64,000 nucleotides of DNA from assembly GCA_013298595.1 (NCBI GenBank), contig JAAFIG010000006.1, positions 1 to 64,000 on the forward strand, in the 5' to 3' direction. The stretch comes from Deinococcales bacterium. GTDB lineage: Bacteria; Deinococcota; Deinococci; Deinococcales; JAAFIG01. The notes below the pieces were generated by a model. It was not told where the DNA came from, ran no database searches, and worked only from the letters and a program-made list of their open reading frames with translations. The stretch's first letter is position 1, and the number at the start of each line of letters is the position of its first letter. Below are positions 8,522-16,633 of this stretch, piece by piece. Position numbers and translations under genes: made by a program.

Positions 8522-9291
8522 AACGCTTTGTCTTTACCGATTTAGATAACACCATTGTGCGCCATCAGTCACGCATTACAACTGCAACAACACAAGTTCA
8601 GATTGTTGGTTTAGATGAAACAGGAAAACCAAGTACCATCATGACTACCGATGATCTCGAGTTTTTTGAATCACTCAAAGCATTTGGCACAATCATTCCA
8701 ACCACAGGTCGGTCTATCGCAGGTTATCAACGTTTACACGGTTTATCATTGACATCTTGGGCAATTCTTAATCATGGTGCAACAATTTTGCAACCTCGAG
8801 ACTCGAGCGATGCTACTGCTGTTGACCCTGCATGGCTCGAGCGAACCAAAAGCATTATGACACCGTTGTTACCAAATTTACTCGAGTTATACCAATCTTT
8901 ACTGACGTTAAACGAAGTTATCATTGGCAATCAGGTGTATAGCAATACCGTAAAATTACATCAGGAACACAGTTTACCTTTGTATGTCTCGGTTCGAGCA
9001 ACACGTTCCATGCCCGAACACCACTTGCAACACCAACGCCAGCAAATACTCGAGTTAGTCAGTACTCAAAACGCTTTTGAGGTATTGCAGACAGGTCGGA
9101 TCACTTCGATTATTCCGCAATCACTGAATAAAAAGCTGGCAGTACTCGAGCTGATACAACGTTTACAAAAAGATGATCAGATAGAAACATTGGGTGTTGG
9201 TGATGCTTTAACAGATTTACCTTTTATGCAAGTTTGTAATTGGCAACGCACACCAGAACATTCGGAAATTCATCGTTTGGGAGGCATATGA
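8518..9291 (+). CDS. HAD-family phosphatase of the Ter module
   Basis: Protein of 257 residues with haloacid dehalogenase motifs: motif I FTDLDNTIV (nucleophile Asp near 8, acid Asp near 10), motif II TTGRS (about 61-65), a Lys in LNKKLAVLEL (about 203) and motif IV GVGDALTDLPFM (about 227-238). The order and spacing fit the Cof/sucrose-phosphatase-like branch with a C2 cap between motifs II and III. It is predicted to dephosphorylate the intermediate made by the neighbouring transferases. It overlaps both neighbours by 4 bp (ATGA junctions), so translation is coupled through three genes. Confidence 0.85.
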   Translation: MKRFVFTDLDNTIVRHQSRITTATTQVQIVGLDETGKPSTIMTTDDLEFFESLKAFGTIIPTTGRSIAGYQRLHGLSLTSWAILNHGATILQPRDSSDATAVDPAWLERTKSIMTPLLPNLLELYQSLLTLNEVIIGNQVYSNTVKLHQEHSLPLYVSVRATRSMPEHHLQHQRQQILELVSTQNAFEVLQTGRITSIIPQSLNKKLAVLELIQRLQKDDQIETLGVGDALTDLPFMQVCNWQRTPEHSEIHRLGGI

Positions 9292-10334
9292 AGACTTTTT
9301 CAGGTTCTTTCCAAACCACAGATGTACAATTTTTACTACAAAAACAAGTCATACAAACCATTTCAATAGCCGAAAAAGAGCGTCTCATTCGGTCAGGTCA
9401 GCATTATGGGACATTACTGGGCAGCGAAAATCCACCAACCCAAATCTATCAAGATCTATTCTGGGCAACACTTGAACGTAACAAAACCCAAGTAGCTCGA
9501 GATGTAATTTGCTTAGCCAAGTATTTACAAACCCAACATAAAACTGTGCTGGTTTCTTTAGCTCGAGGTGGCACACCAATTGGTATTTTACTCAAAAGGA
9601 CTTTGGCTCTATTAGGTGTTGATACCACGCATTATTCGGTTTCGATTATCCGCGATCATGGTATAGATAGTGCAGCTCTTCAATACATCCTCGAGCAGCA
9701 TAAAGATTCAGAAATTGCTTTTATTGATGGTTGGACAGGCAAAGGTGTGATTGCCCGTGAGTTAAAGCAAAGTGTGGCTGATTTTAATAGAAAATATAAT
9801 TGCCAGATCTCGAGTGCTTTACATGTTTTATCCGACCCCAGTGGTTTTGCTGCAACAGCCGCAACTCGACTTGATTATTTACTACCAAATGCCATGTTAA
9901 ATGCCACTATTTCAGGTTTGGTTTCACGCAGTTTTTTAACACCGACTGGTTTTCATGGTGTGATGCAACTTGAGGATTTACAACCATACGATGTCTCAAA
10001 TAAGTACCTTGAAGTGATGATGACCAGCATTCATTCAGAACTCGAGACCCATTCACACACTGTTGTTCATGCCGATGCTATTTTACAAAAACAGATCACA
10101 GGCATTCTTAAAAGTATTGCAACTCAATTTGCCGTTTCGCTGAATTTAGTCAAACCCGGTATTGGCGAAGCAACCCGAGTTTTACTGCGCCGAAGCCCAA
10201 AAGTTTTACTGCTGAATGCTACAACCTCAGATACTTTGCACCTCGAGAACCTCGCTGCTAATCGTTGTGAAATTATTCAAACCCCCATTCCGTACAAAGC
10301 AATCGCTGTGATTGCACAAGGAGAACACATATGA
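9288..10334 (+). CDS. Phosphoribosyltransferase (StiP-like) with PELOTA RNA-binding domain
   Basis: Protein of 348 residues. The N-terminal two thirds match the PRTase_1/StiP family, once described as a cysteine protease: VLVSLARGGTPIGILLKR, HYSVSIIRDHGID, and the loop FIDGWTGKG in the PRPP-binding position (about 142-150). The C-terminal about 90 residues (KPGIGEATRVLLRRSPKVLL onward) form a PELOTA-type domain related to L7Ae-like RNA-binding folds. The domain pair suggests that the Ter product may modify or resemble an RNA base, which remains a prediction. The start is ATG 9288 with GGGAGG upstream, overlapping the HAD stop; the next gene overlaps by 4 bp. Confidence 0.82.
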   Translation: MKTFSGSFQTTDVQFLLQKQVIQTISIAEKERLIRSGQHYGTLLGSENPPTQIYQDLFWATLERNKTQVARDVICLAKYLQTQHKTVLVSLARGGTPIGILLKRTLALLGVDTTHYSVSIIRDHGIDSAALQYILEQHKDSEIAFIDGWTGKGVIARELKQSVADFNRKYNCQISSALHVLSDPSGFAATAATRLDYLLPNAMLNATISGLVSRSFLTPTGFHGVMQLEDLQPYDVSNKYLEVMMTSIHSELETHSHTVVHADAILQKQITGILKSIATQFAVSLNLVKPGIGEATRVLLRRSPKVLLLNATTSDTLHLENLAANRCEIIQTPIPYKAIAVIAQGEHI

Positions 10335-10789
10335 GTTTCTGGAATCAATTAAAAGAACAAGCCAGCACATTAACTAAAAACCTCGGTACCGAAGTAGCAA
10401 AGTTTAAAAATAACGATTTTGCTTCGGCAGCAATGGCTGTTTGTGCCCTGATCTCGGCAGCCGATGGCAGTATTGACCCAAGCGAGAAACAAAAAACCAC
10501 TGCCCTGATTATGAATAATTCGGTGTTAAGCATTTTTACACCATCAGATTTAAAAGTGAAATTCGATCATTTCTGCGATAAACTCAATGCCGATTTTGAC
10601 TTTGGTAAAATCGAAGCCATTCAAGCGATTGCTAAGCTCAAAAGTAAACCAGACCAAGCCAGAGCCATTATTCAAATAGGTATTATTATTGGTTCAGCCG
10701 ATGGCAACTTTGATGTTGCTGAGAAAAAAGCCTTGAAAGAAGCTTGTTTAGCAATTGGTATCAGTCCGTCTGATTACGACTTAGGATGA
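10331..10789 (+). CDS. terB: TerB family tellurite resistance protein
   Basis: All-helical, acidic protein of 152 residues. It carries two internally similar metal-site motifs, ISAADGSIDPSEKQ (about 37-50) and IGSADGNFDVAEKK (about 120-133), typical of TerB. TerB is thought to bridge membrane TerC and cytoplasmic TerD proteins. It starts at an ATG overlapping the previous stop (ATGA) and ends 3 bp before the CitE-like gene. I see no CTCGAG site in this gene, unlike most neighbours, but it is short. Confidence 0.9.
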   Translation: MSFWNQLKEQASTLTKNLGTEVAKFKNNDFASAAMAVCALISAADGSIDPSEKQKTTALIMNNSVLSIFTPSDLKVKFDHFCDKLNADFDFGKIEAIQAIAKLKSKPDQARAIIQIGIIIGSADGNFDVAEKKALKEACLAIGISPSDYDLG

Positions 10790-10792
10790 CAT

Positions 10793-11725
10793 ATGCAGGT
10801 TGTGACTCGAGCAGTAGAAGCCATTGAACTGGGCGCAAGTTTATACGTTCCAGCTACCAGACCAGACCTTGTTGCCATTGGACAAGGGCGGCAAATTCCG
10901 AATTTACGCAGTGTGATTTATTGTTGTGAAGATTCAATCAAAGCAACCGATTTACCCCTGGCATTAGATAACCTCAAAACTGCACTGCCTTTTTTGACTC
11001 AGCCAAGGCTACGTTTTGCTCGTCCACGCAATCCAGATGTTCTCGAGGCAATGCTGCAATTACCTTTGATTGAAAACCTGCACGGATTTGTCTTACCAAA
11101 AGTTACGGCTTCTAACTTAGGGCAGTACTTAAAAGTTCTTCGTCACTCGAGTAACGGTTTTACATTTCAGTACATGATAACTGTCGAAACCAAAGAGGCT
11201 TTTTCGGTGGGTAAAATGGAGCGTTTACGTGATTTATTACTGGCTTCGGAGTTACCTGTGTTATCCATTCGGATTGGTGGTAACGACTTACTGAATTTGC
11301 TTTCTTTACGACGACAACGTGGCATGGTGGCGTATCAAACACCACTTGGTTTAGTGATTCAGCAATTGGTCAATGTTTTTAAGCCGTATGGTTTTAGTGT
11401 AGCTGCGCCTGTTTACGATTTTACCGACGACCCAGAAACCCTGATTTCCGAGGCGTTACTCGATGTGCAATACGGATTGGTTGGCAAAACAGCGATTCAT
11501 CCTCGGCAAATTGCATCAATTGAAGCAGCTTACCAAGTTCGGGCTGAAGATGTCATTGCGGCTCGAGCCATTCTTGCCCCCGATGCACCTGCTGTTTTTC
11601 GCATTGGCGATCAGATGTGCGAACCAGCAACACATCATCAATGGGCAAAAAGTATTTTACAACAAGCCCGAATTTACGGCGAATTACCTGCTCGTAACAC
11701 GCAACTCGAGGAACAACATGCCTAA
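10793..11725 (+). CDS. HpcH/HpaI aldolase / citrate lyase beta-like protein (CitE-like)
   Basis: TIM-barrel protein of 310 residues of the CitE/HpcH family, the member usually found in the Ter biosynthetic module. Visible elements: DLVAIGQGRQIPNLRSVIYCCED at the start (the Asp/Arg region), RPRNPDVLEAMLQ, HGFVLPKVT, a glutamate in MITVETKEAF for metal binding, and AIHPRQIASIEAAYQ with the conserved KxAIHPxQ motif of CoA-ester lyases. A C-C bond lyase role in Ter metabolite synthesis is inferred. The last codons lie in the first copy of a 25-bp duplication that also carries the next gene's start. Confidence 0.85.
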   Translation: MQVVTRAVEAIELGASLYVPATRPDLVAIGQGRQIPNLRSVIYCCEDSIKATDLPLALDNLKTALPFLTQPRLRFARPRNPDVLEAMLQLPLIENLHGFVLPKVTASNLGQYLKVLRHSSNGFTFQYMITVETKEAFSVGKMERLRDLLLASELPVLSIRIGGNDLLNLLSLRRQRGMVAYQTPLGLVIQQLVNVFKPYGFSVAAPVYDFTDDPETLISEALLDVQYGLVGKTAIHPRQIASIEAAYQVRAEDVIAARAILAPDAPAVFRIGDQMCEPATHHQWAKSILQQARIYGELPARNTQLEEQHA

Positions 11726-11757
11726 ACTGATTGAGGAGCAACATGCCTAAACTGATT
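11708..11757 (+). repeat. 25-bp tandem duplication spanning a stop/start junction
   Basis: The 25-bp unit beginning GAGGAACAACATGCC occurs twice back to back (11708-11732 and 11733-11757) with one difference (GAGGAA/GAGGAG). Each copy holds a ribosome-binding site and ATG for MPKLI. The first copy encodes the end of the CitE-like protein and, in the ATG frame, a 10-codon dead-end peptide. Only the second ATG opens the AIM24 gene. Confidence 0.9.
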
Positions 11758-12528
11758 AGCGATGCCATGAAAGTGGTAGAAACCAAAACCATTGCTGGCA
11801 CAACCATCGAAATTATTGAATACACCGAATTACGTGGTGCAGGTTCACCAGCCGAAATTTACTACCGCGAAAAACTAGGCATTCGCTTAAAAACCATTTG
11901 TGTGACCCTGCAAAATAGTGCTTTTACCTCCGAACCAGGGGCGCTGCATTACATGCAAGGCAAAATCGAAATGAAATCCGAAGGTGGTGGCGGCGCAGGT
12001 GGTTTTCTCAACCGAGCTATTCAAAGCATGGCAACTGGCGAAACCATGTACAAAACCGAGTACAAAGGCACAGGTTTAATTTACCTCGAGCCAACCTATA
12101 ATCATTATTTGATGCTTGAGATAGATAACGATGAAATTGTCACCGATAAAGGTGCGTTTGTGGCAGCCGCTGGAAATTTTTCGTACCACATTAAAAAACC
12201 CGATTCAGTACTGGCAGGTGTACTGGGTGGCGAAGGCATTTTTCAACCCATGGTGCGTGGCAGTGGGGTGGTTATTTTGCAAACCCCAGTACCACAAGCC
12301 GAATTACAAACCGTTGTTCTCGAGAATGATCAATTGATTGTCGATGGAAATTTTGCCGTGGCTCGCACAGGACAAATCAGTATGTCCATTCAAAAATCGC
12401 AAAAATCCTTATTAGGCTCGATGCGTGGCGGCGAAGGTTTAGTGACTGTTTTCAAAGGCAGTGGCGTAATTTGGTTAGCACCAACAGCCAGATTGTACCA
12501 ACCAAGTATACTAGCACCTGTCAGCTAA
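11743..12528 (+). CDS. AIM24 family protein
   Basis: Protein of 261 residues of the AIM24/TIGR00266 family, beta-rich (double-psi-like barrel) repeats. Family signs: GALHYMQGKIEMKSEGGGG, GETMYKTEYKGTGLIYLEP, GAFVAAAGNFSYHI, then a second cycle VARTGQISMSIQ and GLVTVFKGSGVIWLAP. It is commonly linked to TerD genes in bacteria, and its eukaryotic relatives affect mitochondrial membranes; the molecular role is unknown. The start is ATG 11743 with GAGGAG 5 nt upstream. An in-frame TTG at 11731 and the duplicated ATG at 11718 (which terminates at 11750) are not the start. The stop is 10 bp before the TerA-like gene. Confidence 0.88.
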   Translation: MPKLISDAMKVVETKTIAGTTIEIIEYTELRGAGSPAEIYYREKLGIRLKTICVTLQNSAFTSEPGALHYMQGKIEMKSEGGGGAGGFLNRAIQSMATGETMYKTEYKGTGLIYLEPTYNHYLMLEIDNDEIVTDKGAFVAAAGNFSYHIKKPDSVLAGVLGGEGIFQPMVRGSGVVILQTPVPQAELQTVVLENDQLIVDGNFAVARTGQISMSIQKSQKSLLGSMRGGEGLVTVFKGSGVIWLAPTARLYQPSILAPVS

Positions 12529-12538
12529 AGGAGGTTGT

Positions 12539-13732
12539 ATGCAATTGCAACGCGGTCAACGAAGCAAACTCACAGATTTGGGACTAGGACAGCAATTTAT
12601 CGTAGCGCTCGAGATCACAGGTGGCAATCTGAGTTTTGATACAGCTTGTTTTGGTTTAGATAATCAAGAGCGTTTATCAAATGATGCGTACATGATTTTT
12701 TATAATCAGACCGCTTCTCCAGACCAAGCCATTACCTACAGCGCACCTCGAGAACATTTGTACACCCTAAATTTAGCAGTCTTAAATAGCAGTATTCAAA
12801 AATTGGTTTTAACCATTACTGCCCCAGAACCATATAGTTTAACCAGCATAGATCAAGGCAGTATTATCATGCGGCAAACAAATGGCACAGAAGTGGCTCG
12901 GTACAGTTTTACAGGTAAAGATTTTACTGCCGAAAAAGCCGTTATGGGTCTCGAGATTTATGTTAAGGATGGTGTTTGGCGTTTACATGCTTGCGGACAA
13001 GGTTTTGTGGGTGGTTTGGCTGCCTTAGTCACCCATTTTGGTGGCGAAGTGGCATCACCATCCCCTCAAGCTGCACCACCAGCCCCTGTGGTTACTCCTC
13101 CGCCCGTAATTGTGCCACCACCAACACCAGTGATTTCATTGACCAAAGTCACACTCGAGAAACGTGGTGAAGTGGCGAAAATTTCGCTTCGCAAAGAAGG
13201 CTCAAATGCCATTCATGTCAACCTCAATTGGAATCAACAAGCCAAACGAGGTTTTTTGGGCATGAGTACCCCAGCAGCCGACTTAGACCTTGGTTGTATG
13301 TTTGAAATGATGGATGGTAACAAAGGTGTATTGCAAGCTCTTGGTAATAAAATGGGGCGCAAAGGCGATTACCCATTTATTTATGTCGACAAAGATGATC
13401 GCAGCGGTGCATCTGCCAATGGTGAAAATTTATTTATCGAACGCCCTGATTTAATTAAACGGGTCATGATTTTTGCGTATATCTACGAAGGAGCAAAAGC
13501 AGGTTTTCAAGGGGTCGAAGGGCGTATGAGTATGACCGACCCTGCGGGTAACGAAATTAAATTAGCCCTCAACAACCCCGATTCGCGTTTAACTTTTTGT
13601 TGTGTTGCCTTGGTGCAACAAGTCAATGGCGAAGTTTCAATCCGTAAAGACGAAAATTATTTTCAACACCACGGACAAGCCGACGAACATTACGGCTTTG
13701 GTTTCCGCTGGAGCGCTGGCAGCAAAGACTAA
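12539..13732 (+). CDS. TerA-like protein with two TerD-type domains
   Basis: Protein of 397 residues with two TerD-fold domains joined by a proline-rich linker (about 175-205, PPAPVVTPPPVIVPPP). The N-terminal domain starts LQRGQRSKLTDLGLGQQF and ends with WRLHACGQGFVGGLAAL. The C-terminal domain has the TerA signature VNLNWNQQAK, AADLDLGCMFE, then DRSGASANGENLFI and VMIFAYIYEGA. The calcium loop is changed in the first domain (no GDDE) and altered to DDRSG in the second. TerA co-occurs with TerD/TerC in most full clusters. AAAGGAGG lies just upstream of the ATG. Confidence 0.85.
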   Translation: MQLQRGQRSKLTDLGLGQQFIVALEITGGNLSFDTACFGLDNQERLSNDAYMIFYNQTASPDQAITYSAPREHLYTLNLAVLNSSIQKLVLTITAPEPYSLTSIDQGSIIMRQTNGTEVARYSFTGKDFTAEKAVMGLEIYVKDGVWRLHACGQGFVGGLAALVTHFGGEVASPSPQAAPPAPVVTPPPVIVPPPTPVISLTKVTLEKRGEVAKISLRKEGSNAIHVNLNWNQQAKRGFLGMSTPAADLDLGCMFEMMDGNKGVLQALGNKMGRKGDYPFIYVDKDDRSGASANGENLFIERPDLIKRVMIFAYIYEGAKAGFQGVEGRMSMTDPAGNEIKLALNNPDSRLTFCCVALVQQVNGEVSIRKDENYFQHHGQADEHYGFGFRWSAGSKD

Positions 13733-13775
13733 AATCAACCCTAAGCCCTCTCGTGCATACATGTAGGAGTTCATT

Positions 13776-14351
13776 ATGGCAATTACGCTCAGCAAAGGTG
13801 GCAATATCTCACTTTCAAAAACCGATCCAAGTCTAACCAAATTAATTATTGGCTTAGGTTGGGATACTCGAGCCACCGATGGACAAGATTTTGATTTAGA
13901 TGCCAGTGCTTTTTTAACCAACGCTGCTGGCAAAACCCGTGGCGATAGTGACTTTATTTTCTATAATAATTTATCAACCCCAGATGGTGTGACTCACACA
14001 GGCGATAACCGAACAGGGGAAGGTGATGGTGACGACGAACAAATCAAAGTAGATTTAACAAAAATACCTGCCGATGTTGCTTCGGTCTTTATGAGCGTAA
14101 CAATTCACGATGCCGATGCACGCCGTCAGAATTTTGGACAAGTCCGTAATGCTTTTGCTAGGGTAGTCAATGAAGCCACCAACGTCGAAGTTGCCCGTTA
14201 CGATCTTGGCGAGGACTTCTCCACAGAAACCGCTGTGATTTTCTGCGAAGTGTACCGCAACGGTGCCGAATGGAAATTCCGAGCTGTTGGACAAGGTTTT
14301 GCAGGTGGTTTAAATGCCTTAGTGCGTCATTACGGTTTAAACGTCGGTTAA
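13776..14351 (+). CDS. terD: TerD family calcium-binding stress protein (third copy)
   Basis: Canonical TerD/TerE protein of 191 residues, closer to the first copy (5120) than to the TerZ-like one: [36 protein letters not shown], acidic loop [47 protein letters not shown]. It also contains the general stress protein signature shared with Bacillus YceD/YceE. TAGGAG lies 7 nt before the ATG. It sits 43 bp after the TerA-like gene and 21 bp before the DUF475/TerC gene, so it is probably co-transcribed. Confidence 0.92.
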   Translation: MAITLSKGGNISLSKTDPSLTKLIIGLGWDTRATDGQDFDLDASAFLTNAAGKTRGDSDFIFYNNLSTPDGVTHTGDNRTGEGDGDDEQIKVDLTKIPADVASVFMSVTIHDADARRQNFGQVRNAFARVVNEATNVEVARYDLGEDFSTETAVIFCEVYRNGAEWKFRAVGQGFAGGLNALVRHYGLNVG

Positions 14352-14372
14352 AGAAATCTTCTCTCGAGGTCA

Positions 14373-15422
14373 ATGAATATGATGGTACGTGAATTTGCTT
14401 TTTCAATTGGTTTAACCGTGATTTGTTTAGTTTTAGCAACGGTTTATGGGTATAACACTGGTGGGATTGCCACAGCGTTTTCGTTTTTTACCATTGCCGT
14501 TATTCTTGGTATCATGGAACTTTCGTTATCTTTTGATAACGCTGTAGTTAACGCTTCTGTTCTTAAAAATATGAGTCCTGTTTGGCAGCAACGTTTCTTA
14601 ACTTGGGGTATTTTAATTGCTGTTTTTGGAATGCGTTTTATCTTCCCAATTGTCATCGTAGCAGTTGTAGCTAACCTTGGATTTCTCGAGGTACTGAACA
14701 TGGCATTTACCGATTCAGCGCGGTATGCCAAAGAACTCACCTCCGCTGAAGTCCCGATTAGTGCCTTTGGTGGCACATTTCTGATGCTAGTCTTCTTAAA
14801 GTACCTGATGGATTCCGACAAAGATATTCACTGGTTTGAAGGACTCGAGAAACGCCTTGCTGGTATCGGACGACTCGACACAATCCAAGTTTTTATAACA
14901 GGAACATTATTACTCCTTTGTGTACAATTTCTCGTTCCAACAGAAGAACGTTTATCTGCCCTCACTTCTGGCATGGTAGGCATCCTCATTTATGTTTTTG
15001 TAGATGCACTTGGTGGGTTATTCAATGCTGATGATATGGCAGCTAACGCAGGTAAAGCTGGACTTGCTAGTTTTATCTACCTAGAAGTACTCGACGCTTC
15101 GTTCTCTTTAGATGGTGTGATCGGCGCGTTTGCGATTACTCGAGATGTAGTCATTATTTCAGCTGGGTTGTGTATTGGTGCAGCATTTGTACGCTCAATT
15201 ACCTTGCTATTGGTTAAAAGTAATACCCTACAAGCCTACCGTTACCTCGAGCATGGCGCACATTATGGTATTGGAGCATTAGCCACAATCATGCTTTTAT
15301 CCATGAGCCACGATATTCATATTCCCGAATTGGTAACTGGTTTAATTGGTGTTGCATTTATTGTCATGTCCATTTACTCTTCGATGCAGTACAACAAAAG
15401 AAATCCCAGTACCAGTAGTTAA
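14373..15422 (+). CDS. TerC/DUF475 family integral membrane protein
   Basis: Polytopic inner-membrane protein of 349 residues with about eight to nine hydrophobic segments. The conserved acidic motifs in membrane helices are present: MELSLSFDNAVVNA (about 48-61) and YLEVLDASFSLDGVIGAFA (about 236-254). Both are typical of the DUF475 branch of the TerC superfamily. TerC-type proteins are implicated in metal, notably manganese, export and in anchoring Ter complexes. GAGG lies only 3 nt before the first ATG, so the ATG at 14379 may be used instead. It is followed 8 bp later by the TerD-protease fusion gene. Confidence 0.88.
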   Translation: MNMMVREFAFSIGLTVICLVLATVYGYNTGGIATAFSFFTIAVILGIMELSLSFDNAVVNASVLKNMSPVWQQRFLTWGILIAVFGMRFIFPIVIVAVVANLGFLEVLNMAFTDSARYAKELTSAEVPISAFGGTFLMLVFLKYLMDSDKDIHWFEGLEKRLAGIGRLDTIQVFITGTLLLLCVQFLVPTEERLSALTSGMVGILIYVFVDALGGLFNADDMAANAGKAGLASFIYLEVLDASFSLDGVIGAFAITRDVVIISAGLCIGAAFVRSITLLLVKSNTLQAYRYLEHGAHYGIGALATIMLLSMSHDIHIPELVTGLIGVAFIVMSIYSSMQYNKRNPSTSS

Positions 15423-15430
15423 GGTTCTTT

Positions 15431-16633
15431 ATGCAGTTACTTAACCGTGGTCAACGCATTAAATTAAGTCAGTATTCACTTGGTTCGCAATTTACCTGCC
15501 AAGTGAGTGTTCAAAATGCTGCCATTGCACCAATAGTTATGGCAACCATAACCAACAGTGAACAACGCATTCAAAATTCACAAGGTATTATCAGCCAAAA
15601 ACAAAGCCATGCAGCTATTCAAGTCAGTAATCAAACCAGCAACCAAACCAATTTCTTAGTTGATCTCGAGAAATTACACCCAAATGAACAAATTGTTTTA
15701 GTAATTGCATTTTCTATCAGAAAAAATAAATTATTTGAGGAAATCAAAGTTTCAATTGGTAAAGACTTGGTTTTTGTTTTACCTCATGCTGATTACTCGC
15801 AAGAACAAAGTATTATTTTAGGTGTCTTCTACGAAAAAGATCAAGAAAAACGTTTCCATGCCTACGGCAATGGTTACTTTGACAGCATCAATGGTTTAAC
15901 AGGACATTTCGGCTACGATTTCCGTAGTGTCCTCGAGCCAACTCCAGCACCAACAACAAGCGCACCACAGCAAAACTCGAATCATAAACCCAGCAGCAAT
16001 CATCAATTACCCATTCGTTTACCAAATTACTGGGCTGGTCGGCAAAACCTAGCTATTCCCAGTGGTTTGGTGACTTCGATTCAATTTATCGAAGTTGAAC
16101 AACTCGATGGGCAACGAGCCAGTGGCAGTGGTTTTGCTATTAGTCCAGGTGGGTTTTTAATGACTTGTTATCATGTCATCGAAGATGCGGCTCGAGTTTC
16201 GATTATCACCGAGCAAACCAGCCAATCTCGAGAAGCCATTGTGGTTGCATCCGACGAGCATCACGATCTTGCGCTGCTTTGGGTCACCGATCAACAAGGT
16301 TTTACCGATTGGTTACAACTTGATCTCGAGCGTGAACCACAATTGGGCGATGAACTTGGTTTACTGGCTTACCCACTTGGTAATACCTTTGGACGCAATG
16401 TCACGTACTCCAAAGGCATTATTAACGGCATCCGCGAACAAGAAGGCACACCTTTTTTGCAAATAGACACAGGTGCAGCCCCAGGCTCGAGTGGAGGAGC
16501 AATTTTCTCCAGTCAAACAGGTAAAGTTATTGGTGTTTTACATGGTGGATTACCACTTGGGCATGGCATGATTATTAATTTAGGCATTGATATCCGCAAT
16601 GTTAAACAACTTGGTTGGGTTATCGGCACTTAA
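15431..16633 (+). CDS. TerD-like domain fused to a trypsin-like serine protease
   Basis: Protein of 400 residues without a signal peptide, so cytoplasmic. Residues 1-165 are a divergent TerD-like domain similar to the N-terminal half of the TerA-like protein upstream (LLNRGQRIKLSQYSLGSQF; RFHAYGNGYFDSINGLTGHFG). A linker rich in Pro, Ser and Asn (about 172-198) leads to an S1/HtrA-type protease. Its triad is complete: His248 in MTCYHVIEDA, Asp279 in HHDLALL, Ser354 in GAAPGSSGGA. There is no PDZ domain. It is the last gene of the Ter cluster, 8 bp after TerC, and overlaps queA tail to tail by 4 bp. A stress-triggered protease controlled by the Ter complex is the natural inference. I do not know a characterised protein of this architecture. 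Confidence 0.87.
   Translation: MQLLNRGQRIKLSQYSLGSQFTCQVSVQNAAIAPIVMATITNSEQRIQNSQGIISQKQSHAAIQVSNQTSNQTNFLVDLEKLHPNEQIVLVIAFSIRKNKLFEEIKVSIGKDLVFVLPHADYSQEQSIILGVFYEKDQEKRFHAYGNGYFDSINGLTGHFGYDFRSVLEPTPAPTTSAPQQNSNHKPSSNHQLPIRLPNYWAGRQNLAIPSGLVTSIQFIEVEQLDGQRASGSGFAISPGGFLMTCYHVIEDAARVSIITEQTSQSREAIVVASDEHHDLALLWVTDQQGFTDWLQLDLEREPQLGDELGLLAYPLGNTFGRNVTYSKGIINGIREQEGTPFLQIDTGAAPGSSGGAIFSSQTGKVIGVLHGGLPLGHGMIINLGIDIRNVKQLGWVIGT

Noticed and set aside
5120-16633. Specific tellurite resistance function
   Set aside because: Ter clusters often do not confer tellurite resistance; the sequence supports a general stress system only.
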